This document shows, one piece after another, positions 8,763 through 14,324 of a stretch of 18,372 nt of DNA. This DNA is from an uncultured Planctomycetaceae bacterium (GTDB lineage: Bacteria > Planctomycetota > Planctomycetia > Pirellulales > UBA1268), in NCBI GenBank assembly GCA_903958265.1, contig CAJBSQ010000433.1:1-18372 (forward strand), in the 5' to 3' direction. The notes below the pieces were generated by a model that saw nothing but the letters and a program-made list of their open reading frames with translations, did not search any database and had not been told where the DNA came from. Within the stretch, counting starts at the first letter, position 1. The number at the start of each line of letters is the position of its first letter. The position numbers and the translations under genes were made by a program.

Positions 8763-9738
8763 GGACGGAACTCGCTGGAGAAGGCGGGGAGCCGGTCGGA
8801 GCGGGCAGCTGCAGGCTGCCGACGATGGCGGCCAGGCTGGGAGCGTCGAGGGCGGCGAGGGCGGCGGGAAGTTCGTCGAGGAGCCGCATCGAGGCGACGG
8901 GCTCCGCGAAGCTGGCGGTGCCGACCTGCACGGCCGACGCCCCCGTCACGAAAAACTCCATGCAGTCGTCGATCGTCATGATGCCCCCCACGCCGATGAT
9001 GGGAATGTCGACGGCCCGACGGATCTGGTGCACGCACCGCAGGGCGATCGGCTTGATCGCCGGCCCGCTCAGTCCGCCGATCACGTTGCCGAGCATCGGG
9101 CGGCGGCGGCGCCAGTCGACGGCCATGCCCTGGCAGGTGTTGATCACGGTCACGGCATCGGCGCCACCGTCGCTGGCGCCGCGGGCCACCGCCGCGATGT
9201 CGGTGACGTTGGGGGTGAGCTTGGCGAGCACCGGCAGCGATGTCGCTCCCCGGACGCCCGCCACGACACGGCGGCAGATCTCCGGGTCGCTGCCCATGTC
9301 GATGCCATGGCTCACGTTCGGGCACGAGACGTTGAGTTCCAGGGCGGCGATCCCGGGCACGCCGTCGAGCCGCGCCGCGAGGGCGACGAAGTCGTCGAAC
9401 GCGGCGCCGGCGATGCTCACGATCACGGCCGCTCCGCAGCCCACGAGCCACGGAAGTTGCTTCTCCAGAAAGGCGTCGACGCCGTCGTTGTCGAGGCCGA
9501 TCGAGTTGAGCAGGCCCGAGGCGGTCTCGACCGTTCGCCAGGGCACGTTGCCCTTGCGGGGCAGCGGTGTGATCGTCTTGGGAACGATGCCGCCGAGCCG
9601 GCGGAGGTCGACCAGGCCCGCCATCTCCCGGCCGTACCCGAACGTGCCCGATGCCACGAGGATGGGGTTGGGCAGGCGGAGGCGGCCGAGAGTCACCGTG
9701 AGATCGGGGAGGAACGACGGCCCGACGGGAAGCGGCAT
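8752..9738 (-). CDS. pyrD: Dihydroorotate dehydrogenase, class 1 (catalytic subunit, 1B-like)
   Basis: PyrD oxidises dihydroorotate to orotate using FMN, the fourth step of UMP synthesis. The protein has 328 residues. It begins with the class 1 motif NPILVASGTFGYG, followed by NSIGLDNDGVDAF, and ELNVSCPNVSHGIDMG with the catalytic-base Cys139 that marks class 1 (class 2 uses Ser). The FMN phosphate motif IIGVGGI and the late segment GASAVQVGTA are also present. Class 1B enzymes use NAD+ through a PyrK partner, which is not in this window. ATG 9738 is chosen because the family motif begins soon after it; an open frame continues 70 codons upstream to 9948 but shows nothing recognisable. The 3' end overlaps trpS by 11 nt. 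Confidence 0.93.
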   Translation of the reverse strand: MPLPVGPSFLPDLTVTLGRLRLPNPILVASGTFGYGREMAGLVDLRRLGGIVPKTITPLPRKGNVPWRTVETASGLLNSIGLDNDGVDAFLEKQLPWLVGCGAAVIVSIAGAAFDDFVALAARLDGVPGIAALELNVSCPNVSHGIDMGSDPEICRRVVAGVRGATSLPVLAKLTPNVTDIAAVARGASDGGADAVTVINTCQGMAVDWRRRRPMLGNVIGGLSGPAIKPIALRCVHQIRRAVDIPIIGVGGIMTIDDCMEFFVTGASAVQVGTASFAEPVASMRLLDELPAALAALDAPSLAAIVGSLQLPAPTGSPPSPASSVHAT

Positions 9739-9772
9739 GGAGGATCCAACGAAGAGGGCGGCACCGTGGTGG

Positions 9773-9800
9773 AGTGTAATGGGTTTTCCCGAGGCCCCAA
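9773..9800 (-). promoter_or_regulatory. Weak candidate promoter for the pyrD-trpS-acpS operon
   Basis: Read leftward, TTGGGG (9800-9795) and TACACT (9778-9773) are 16 nt apart, giving 3/6 and 4/6 consensus matches. The start point would be near 9766, leaving a leader of about 28 nt. No strong Shine-Dalgarno is present before ATG 9738 (GGATCCTCC only). Confidence 0.25.
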
Positions 9801-9821
9801 GGCTCGCCCGAACCCTCCATT

Positions 9822-9844
9822 CCTCCCGGTTGGCCGCCGGGAGG
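9822..9844. other. Perfect 8-bp inverted repeat (hairpin or operator) upstream of pyrD
   Basis: CCTCCCGG (9822-9829) and CCGGGAGG (9837-9844) are exact inverse copies around a 7-nt loop. No T-run follows on either strand, so it is not a normal intrinsic terminator. It lies in the 332-bp divergent region between pyrD and the HU-like gene, about 85-105 bp upstream of the pyrD start. It could be a protein-binding site, or RNA structure if a longer pyrD transcript exists. Confidence 0.35.
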
Positions 9845-9960
9845 TGGCCCTGGGACGTCATTCGTGCGACGCGGCCGGTTGTGTCAAGTTTGGCGATTGT
9901 GCCGTCGATACCTAGAGGGAACAGGGACTGGTGCGCCGGGCGAGCCATAGGGGCCTCCGG

Positions 9961-9989
9961 TTGACATTAGTGCTTGTCAGCCATAGACT
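9961..9989 (+). promoter_or_regulatory. Probable sigma70-type promoter of the HU-like gene
   Basis: A perfect TTGACA (9961-9966) is followed after exactly 17 nt by TAGACT (9984-9989), a 4/6 match to TATAAT. It is the best promoter-like pair in the window. It would start RNA near 9996 and give a leader of about 75 nt before the GTG at 10071. The surrounding stretch is locally richer in A/T than its neighbours. Confidence 0.5.
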
Positions 9990-10070
9990 TGCGACGATTC
10001 CATCAACCGTTTTCCGGCCCCTCCAGCCAGCGTTCGGAGAGGTCGGCTCCGCGGTCGGAGCGTCTGAGCC

Positions 10071-10439
10071 GTGACCAAGAAAGACATTGTCCGGACGATC
10101 GCCGAACAGATCGACCTTCCCCAACTCCGCACCAAGCACCTGGTGCAGAAGACGTTCGACGCCTTGATCGAGGCGCTCGTTCGCGAGGGGAGGATCGAAC
10201 TGCGAAATTTCGGGGTCTTTCAGATCAAGCGTCGTGAGACGCGGGTGGCTCGCAATCCTCGAACGGGAGAGCGGGTGACCGTGCAAGCCAAGAGCGTGGT
10301 CACGTTCAAGCCGGGTAAGGAGATGGAATCACGGGTCAGGGAAATGGATCGGCGGAAAGCCACCGAGGAGAAAACGTCCCCTCCCGTACCAACGCACACG
10401 ACTGAGCCTGAGGAGCCCGACCAGCCACGCCACGGATGA
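10071..10439 (+). CDS. HU/IHF-family DNA-binding protein with Pro/Thr/Glu-rich tail
   Basis: Proteins of this family bind as dimers and bend DNA, shaping the nucleoid. The protein has 122 residues. Residues 1-90 are a complete family domain: MTKKDIVRTIAEQ, the dimer helices, NFGVFQIKRRETR, the DNA-intercalating loop ARNPRTGE with Pro63, and VVTFKPGKEM. Residues about 93-122 form an extra tail rich in Pro, Thr and Glu, longer than the usual 90-100 residues. The start is GTG 10071, with GGAG (10057-10060) 10 nt upstream; the second codon begins the conserved TKKDIV. It is transcribed alone from the promoter at 9961-9989. Whether it acts like HU or IHF cannot be judged from the sequence. Confidence 0.93.
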   Translation: MTKKDIVRTIAEQIDLPQLRTKHLVQKTFDALIEALVREGRIELRNFGVFQIKRRETRVARNPRTGERVTVQAKSVVTFKPGKEMESRVREMDRRKATEEKTSPPVPTHTTEPEEPDQPRHG

Positions 10440-10655
10440 CGGGGAGACTGGATACGCAGGGAGACTGGGCAAGCAGGGAGACTGGGTAAGCCTGGAAGCG
10501 AGCGGGCCACACGGCCCCTGAGAGAGCACGAGTCACTATCGCACTGCCGCGATCGATCGGGTACATCCGCCGCGATGAACGGGCCGGACCCTCGGGCGAT
10601 CCGCACTGCGATCCGAATCAGGGATGATTCAAGCGAGGGTCAGGAGGACCATGCG
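10440..10655. other. Intergenic region, HU-like gene to small lipoprotein
   Basis: This 216-bp gap holds the minisatellite (10442-10492), a small hairpin GGGCC-ACAC-GGCCC (10504-10517) without a T-run, the palindrome CGATCGATCG (10550-10559), and the AGGAGG Shine-Dalgarno of the lipoprotein gene (10642-10647). I see no clear promoter and no intrinsic terminator. Confidence 0.5.
10442..10492. repeat. Minisatellite: three tandem 17-nt units
   Basis: Three adjacent units start with GGGAGACTGG: 10442-10458 (GGGAGACTGGATACGCA), 10459-10475 (GGGAGACTGGGCAAGCA) and 10476-10492 (GGGAGACTGGGTAAGCC). They differ from one another at 2-5 positions, mostly near the 3' end. The array begins 3 bp after the stop of the HU-like gene. 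The unit is not a multiple of three and no gene covers it, so it is non-coding. Its dispersal elsewhere in the genome cannot be seen from here. Confidence 0.85.
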
Positions 10656-10874
10656 ATGAGGAAAGCTGTCTGGCTGATGAGTGCTGCGGCGCTGCTGGCG
10701 ACGAGCACGGGCTGCCTCATCCCGATGTATTCCGGCGATCCCGTCCGCCGCGCCCAGCAACTGATCTACACGTCGGAAGACCTCCGGGCCATCACCGACG
10801 AGTGGGAGCGGATCTGGTTCCTCGACCAGCCGTCGCACATGACGCCGTGGCGGACGCACGGCGGCATCCTGTAA
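10656..10874 (+). CDS. Small lipoprotein of unknown function (72 residues)
   Basis: The start ATG at 10656 has a perfect AGGAGG (10642-10647) with an 8-nt spacer; an in-frame ATG at 10575 would hide the signal peptide. Residues 1-19 are a lipoprotein signal (MRKAVWLMSAAALLATSTG) with Cys20 as the lipidation site. The box reads STGC, slightly off the usual L-[AS]-[GA]-C. The mature 53 residues are polar and end in WFLDQPSHMTPWRTHGGIL, a sequence too specific to be random. I associate such a tail with a short planctomycete protein of unknown role, from memory only. It would be anchored in a membrane by its lipid. It is convergent with the YkgJ-type gene, 56 bp away. Confidence 0.85.
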   Translation: MRKAVWLMSAAALLATSTGCLIPMYSGDPVRRAQQLIYTSEDLRAITDEWERIWFLDQPSHMTPWRTHGGIL

Positions 10875-10930
10875 CACCGCGGCCGACTCAGGAAGAACCG
10901 TGGAGCCGTCAGGGCCCTGGGGCGCTGGGC

Positions 10931-11356
10931 TCACACCCGGATCTTCGAGGCCTGCTCGACGATCCGCTCGAGGGGCACGAGGTCGCCCTTGTTGCAGCCC
11001 GGGCAGGCTTCCGCAGCCTCGGCCCAGGCCGCCGGGCTCGCGAGGTTGGAATCCCAGAAGGGCCACGTGCGGCACTGCCGGGGGCGATCCTCGTAGGCGG
11101 TGCACTTCCGCGTGGTCACGTCGAGCAGCACGCAGTCGCCTCCCGACCGCTCCTTCAGCGAGCGGCGGATGCCCACGCGCTTCACGTACGCGGCCTCGAA
11201 GTCAGCGGTCGTCATGCCCTTCCGGGCGGCCATCGCGTCGATCTCAGCCTGATTCACCCAGACGTAGCCTTCCGCCCCGGAACAGCAGTCGCCGCACTGG
11301 GTGCACTGAAATCGTAGCCCGCCGGCGTACCAGACGTCTTTCGGGATCCCCGCCAT
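10931..11356 (-). CDS. YkgJ-family (CxxCxxCC) cysteine-cluster protein
   Basis: The 141-residue protein has the family's layout: FQCTQCGDCCSG with Cys18, Cys21, Cys24 and Cys25, then Cys75, Cys85 in RKCTAYEDRP, Cys95 in RQCRTWPF, and a late CPGC pair (118, 121). The family is thought to bind metal, probably zinc or Fe-S, and its biochemical role is generally unknown. ATG 11356 has AGGAG 6 nt upstream. It lies 45 bp downstream of the cysteine-desulfurase-like gene on the same strand and is probably the last gene of the operon. A link with sulfur or Fe-S handling is suggested by position alone. Confidence 0.88.
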   Translation of the reverse strand: MAGIPKDVWYAGGLRFQCTQCGDCCSGAEGYVWVNQAEIDAMAARKGMTTADFEAAYVKRVGIRRSLKERSGGDCVLLDVTTRKCTAYEDRPRQCRTWPFWDSNLASPAAWAEAAEACPGCNKGDLVPLERIVEQASKIRV

Positions 11357-11401
11357 CGTGAACTCCTCTTGCCTCAGACTGCTGGATGCTCAGAACACTC
11401 T

Positions 11402-12553
11402 TCAGCCGACGAGTGCCGTCACCGCCGCCACCAACGCCTCGATGTCGCCAGCCTCGGTGAACGGCCCCACGCTCGCCCGCACCGTGCCGCCCTGCTGCGT
11501 GCCCAGGTAATCGTGGATTCGAGCGGCACAGTGATGGCCGGCCCGCACCTGCACGCCGGCGGCCTGCTCGACGATCACGGCGACTTCCGCGGGAGCATAG
11601 CCCTCCACCGTGAAACTCACAATCGGCGGGCCGTTCTCCGCTGCGACCACTCGCACGCCCGGAATCTCACGGAGCCCGCCGGCGAGCGCTGCGGCCTGGC
11701 CGCGGCAGGCCCGCCCGACCGCTGCCACCGTGCGGGTCTCGAGCCACGCGGCGGCGGCGGCGAGGGCCGCCAGGGCCGGCACGTCGGGCGTGCCCGCCTC
11801 CATCCGGCCGACGAATCCGTCGGGCATCTCCAGGGAATCGCTCGCGGAGCCCGTGCCTCCCTGGATCAGCGGTTCAGGCTCCACGCCCTCTCGGCACCAG
11901 AGCATGGCCGTGCCGCCGGTGCCGAGCAGCCACTTGTGCGCCGGGGCCGCCACGATGTCGGCCCCGCAGCCACCCAGCGAAAATGGAATCTGTCCAAGGG
12001 TCTGCGCCGCGTCGAGCAGGAGCCAGCCGCCGCGGTCATGCGTGACGGCCGCGATCGCCGCCACGTCTTGCAGGGCCCCGGTCACGTTTGACGCATGGCT
12101 GAGCGTGACGAGCCGTGTTGCCGGCGTCCAGGCCGCGGCCACGGCGGCGGGATCGACACGGCCCACGCTGTCGCACGACACGATCGACAGCGAGATCATC
12201 CCCCGACGCTCGAGCCAGTGGAGGGGCCGGAGCGTCGCGTTGTGGTCGGCGGCCGTGGCGATCACGTGGTCGCCCGTCTTCAGCAGGCCGTGGATCGCCA
12301 TGTTGATGGCGAGCGTGCAGCCCGCGGGAAGCGCGACCCGCTGCGGATCGACCCCGCCCAGCAGCTGCGCGGCCGCGGACCGGGCCCGGTCGCGGATGGC
12401 ATCGGCCTCGACGGCCTCGCGATAGGCGGCGCGGCCCGCGGTGGCGCCGAGCTGGCGGGCGGCGGCATCCCAGGCGGCGAGCACGGTGTCGGGCTTGGGC
12501 CACGTCGTGGCCGCGTTGTCGAGGTAGCGTCGCCCTGGCGTCGTGGCGTGCAT
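11402..12553 (-). CDS. Class V aminotransferase, cysteine-desulfurase group
   Basis: This 383-residue PLP enzyme begins with YLDNAATTWPKP (10-21), the standard opening of the NifS/SufS-like families. It has the PLP-stacking His in ATAADHNATLRP, the Asp of LLLDAAQTLG, and the Schiff-base Lys207 in APAHKWLLGTGG. Cys342 in AGHHCAARIHDYLGT sits where SufS carries its active-site cysteine. The set fits the 'cysteine desulfurase family protein' branch (the EF2568-like type of TIGR01977), whose members take sulfur from cysteine; the acceptor is often unknown. It starts 2 nt after the moaA stop, so a role in giving sulfur to MoaD or to the finished cofactor is a reasonable inference. A role in Fe-S assembly or as a selenocysteine lyase is not excluded. 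Confidence 0.88.
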   Translation of the reverse strand: MHATTPGRRYLDNAATTWPKPDTVLAAWDAAARQLGATAGRAAYREAVEADAIRDRARSAAAQLLGGVDPQRVALPAGCTLAINMAIHGLLKTGDHVIATAADHNATLRPLHWLERRGMISLSIVSCDSVGRVDPAAVAAAWTPATRLVTLSHASNVTGALQDVAAIAAVTHDRGGWLLLDAAQTLGQIPFSLGGCGADIVAAPAHKWLLGTGGTAMLWCREGVEPEPLIQGGTGSASDSLEMPDGFVGRMEAGTPDVPALAALAAAAAWLETRTVAAVGRACRGQAAALAGGLREIPGVRVVAAENGPPIVSFTVEGYAPAEVAVIVEQAAGVQVRAGHHCAARIHDYLGTQQGGTVRASVGPFTEAGDIEALVAAVTALVG

Positions 12554-12555
12554 GA

Positions 12556-13548
12556 TCAGCCCCCGATCTGATACATCGCGCGGGCGGGCCGCTCGAAGGC
12601 TGGCGTGTCGATGCCGTGGGCGGGCCGCTTCGCCGCCACGCAGTCGCGGATCAGAGCCACGATCGCGGCGTCGTCGCCCCCCTCGCGGAGCAGCCGACGG
12701 GCATCCCACTCGACCGTTGAGAACAGGCAGTTTCGCACCTGACCGTCGGCGGTCAGCCGCAGCCTGTCGCAACGATCGCAGAAGGGGCTGGTGACGGGGT
12801 TGATGAACCCCACGCCGCCGCCATCCACCCAGCGGTAGTCGACCGCGGGCTGGCCGACATCGGCCGGGGCGTCCGCCACCAGCGGGCCGATCTCCCGCTC
12901 GAGGATTGCCCGCACGTCAGCCCCCGACAGCACCTGCGACCTGTCCCAGGCCTGATCGGCATCCAGCGGCATGAACTCGATGAACCGGAGGTGGAAGCCC
13001 TCGCGACGGCAGAACCTGGCCAGCGGCACGATCTCGCTCTCGGTGAGCTCCTTGATGGAAACCGCGTTGATCCGGATCCCGGTGAAGCCCGCCTGCTTCG
13101 CCGCGGCCAGCCCGGCCAGCACGCGGTCGAGCCCCGGCCGCCGGGCGATCTGCTCGAAGCCGTCGTCGCGGAGGCTGTCGAGGCTGACATTGAGCCGCCC
13201 AAGCCCGGCCTCGCGGAGCGGCTCCGCCTGGTCGGCGAGCAGCAGGCCGTTGGTCGTGAGTGCCACCTCGTCGATCCCGGGAATCGCGACCAGCCTCCGC
13301 ACCAGTGCCGGTAGATCGCGGCGGATCAGCGGTTCGCCACCGGTGAGCCTGATCGTGCGGATCCCCAGCCCCGCAAACACGCCCGCCACCCGGGCGATCT
13401 CCTCAGCGGTGAGAAGCTCCTCACGCGGCTTGAAGACGACATCAAGCGGCATGCAGTAGCTGCACCGCAGGTTGCAGCGATCGGTCACGCTGATCCGCAG
13501 GTCGGTATGCCGCCGGCCAAAGCCGTCGACGAGGGGAGCGGCCGTCAT
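12556..13548 (-). CDS. moaA: GTP 3',8-cyclase MoaA (radical SAM)
   Basis: MoaA turns GTP into 3',8-cyclo-GTP, the first step of molybdenum cofactor synthesis; MoaC then makes cyclic pyranopterin monophosphate. The protein has 330 residues. The radical-SAM cluster is CNLRCSYC (Cys25, Cys29, Cys32). Further on are LTGGEPL for SAM and TTNGLLL. The second Fe-S cluster, which holds GTP, is bound by Cys257, Cys260 and Cys274 (PFCDRCDRLRLTADGQVRNC). The C-terminus is the functional Gly-Gly pair (YQIGG). ATG 13548 overlaps the moaE stop as ATGA, with GGGAGG (complement of 13555-13560) 6 nt upstream. No moaC is in the window. Confidence 0.97.
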   Translation of the reverse strand: MTAAPLVDGFGRRHTDLRISVTDRCNLRCSYCMPLDVVFKPREELLTAEEIARVAGVFAGLGIRTIRLTGGEPLIRRDLPALVRRLVAIPGIDEVALTTNGLLLADQAEPLREAGLGRLNVSLDSLRDDGFEQIARRPGLDRVLAGLAAAKQAGFTGIRINAVSIKELTESEIVPLARFCRREGFHLRFIEFMPLDADQAWDRSQVLSGADVRAILEREIGPLVADAPADVGQPAVDYRWVDGGGVGFINPVTSPFCDRCDRLRLTADGQVRNCLFSTVEWDARRLLREGGDDAAIVALIRDCVAAKRPAHGIDTPAFERPARAMYQIGG

Positions 13549-14024
13549 TCGCCGCCTCCCGGCCGCGGGGCCGCCAGGGGATGGATCCACTCGCGTGCCC
13601 CGTCGGCCCGCTCCTCGCACTTCCAGATCGGCACGTCCCGCTTGATCGCATCCATCAGCCACTCGGCGGCCGCGAAGGCCTCGCGGCGGTGCGGCGCGCT
13701 GACAGCGATCGCCACACTCGACTCGCCGGCCGCCACCGCGCCGAGTCGGTGGACGATCATGCAGGCAACCAGTCCGAACCGTTCGACCGCGTGCCGCCGC
13801 AGCGACTCGAGCGCCGCCATGGCGAGTGGCTCATGCGCGTCGTAGGCGAGCGACCGCGTCACCACGCCGTCGGTCACACCCCGCGCCGTACCCACGAAGA
13901 GCACGTTGCCGCCAGCGGCCGCGTCGCCGACGGCGGCCAGCAGGGCGGCGGCGTCGATCGGGCTGCGAACGCAGGCGACGGCGGCGGGCAGGGGCGGCAA
14001 CGCGGGGCGGTCGGTGGTCGCCAT
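13545..14024 (-). CDS. moaE: Molybdopterin synthase large subunit MoaE
   Basis: MoaE with MoaD puts two sulfur atoms on cyclic pyranopterin monophosphate to form molybdopterin. The 159-residue protein shows FVGTARG with Arg48, LAYDAHEPLA, VHRLGAVAAGESSVAIAVSAPHR with His112 and Arg113, and MDAIKRDVPIWKCEE with Lys128 and Lys135, corresponding to the two active-site lysines of the E. coli enzyme. The N-terminus is about 15 residues longer and Ala/Pro-rich. The start at 14024 follows the moaD stop by 1 nt and has GGAGG (complement of 14030-14034) 5 nt upstream. Confidence 0.95.
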   Translation of the reverse strand: MATTDRPALPPLPAAVACVRSPIDAAALLAAVGDAAAGGNVLFVGTARGVTDGVVTRSLAYDAHEPLAMAALESLRRHAVERFGLVACMIVHRLGAVAAGESSVAIAVSAPHRREAFAAAEWLMDAIKRDVPIWKCEERADGAREWIHPLAAPRPGGGE

Positions 14025-14025
14025 C

Positions 14026-14298
14026 TCAGCCTCCGCTCACGGGCGGGATGATGGCCACATCGTCGCTCGCCGCGAGCACCGTGGCGTCGTTCACGTAGCC
14101 GCTGCCGACGGCGACCGCGCTGCGGGCGATCAGCGCGGCGGCGGCCGGATGGCGAGCGCTGACAAGCCGCCGCACGTCGGCGACGGTGCCGCCGGTCCAT
14201 GGCAGGTCGAGGTGCCGGCCGCCGACGATTTCGGCCATGCCCGCAAACACGGCGATCCGCAGCGTCGCCGGTGCGGCCGCGTCAGGATCGTCGTGCAT
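14026..14298 (-). CDS. moaD: Molybdopterin synthase sulfur carrier subunit MoaD
   Basis: This 90-residue ubiquitin-fold protein carries the sulfur as a C-terminal thiocarboxylate. It ends exactly in PPVSGG, the Gly-Gly tail that MoeB adenylates and that is later thiolated. VAIIPP before it and TLRIAVFAGMAEIVG near the start are typical. The first 11 residues are extra and acidic/Ala-rich. The ATG at 14298 has no clear Shine-Dalgarno and lies 26 nt after the dehydrogenase stop. The order moaD-moaE-moaA is compact. MoeB, which would activate it, is not in the window. Confidence 0.93.
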   Translation of the reverse strand: MHDDPDAAAPATLRIAVFAGMAEIVGGRHLDLPWTGGTVADVRRLVSARHPAAAALIARSAVAVGSGYVNDATVLAASDDVAIIPPVSGG

Positions 14299-14324
14299 CG
14301 GTTGGCATTCAGTGGTGCGGAGGG

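Noticed and set aside
9739..9948. A 70-codon N-terminal extension of pyrD in the same frame
   Set aside because: The extension has no family similarity, covers the inverted repeat and the candidate promoter, and the known N-terminus starts near 9738.
10504..10517. GGGCC-ACAC-GGCCC hairpin as terminator of the HU-like gene
   Set aside because: The stem is only 5 bp and no U-run follows; such pairs are frequent in GC-rich DNA.
10550..10559. Palindrome CGATCGATCG as an operator
   Set aside because: Overlapping CGATCG words are common in this sequence, and no spacing to a promoter supports it.
10651..10659. ATGCGATGA: a two-codon start-stop just before the lipoprotein start
   Set aside because: The spacer from AGGAGG to this ATG is only 3 nt, while the ATG at 10656 has 8 nt; chance overlap is more likely than a regulatory mini-ORF.
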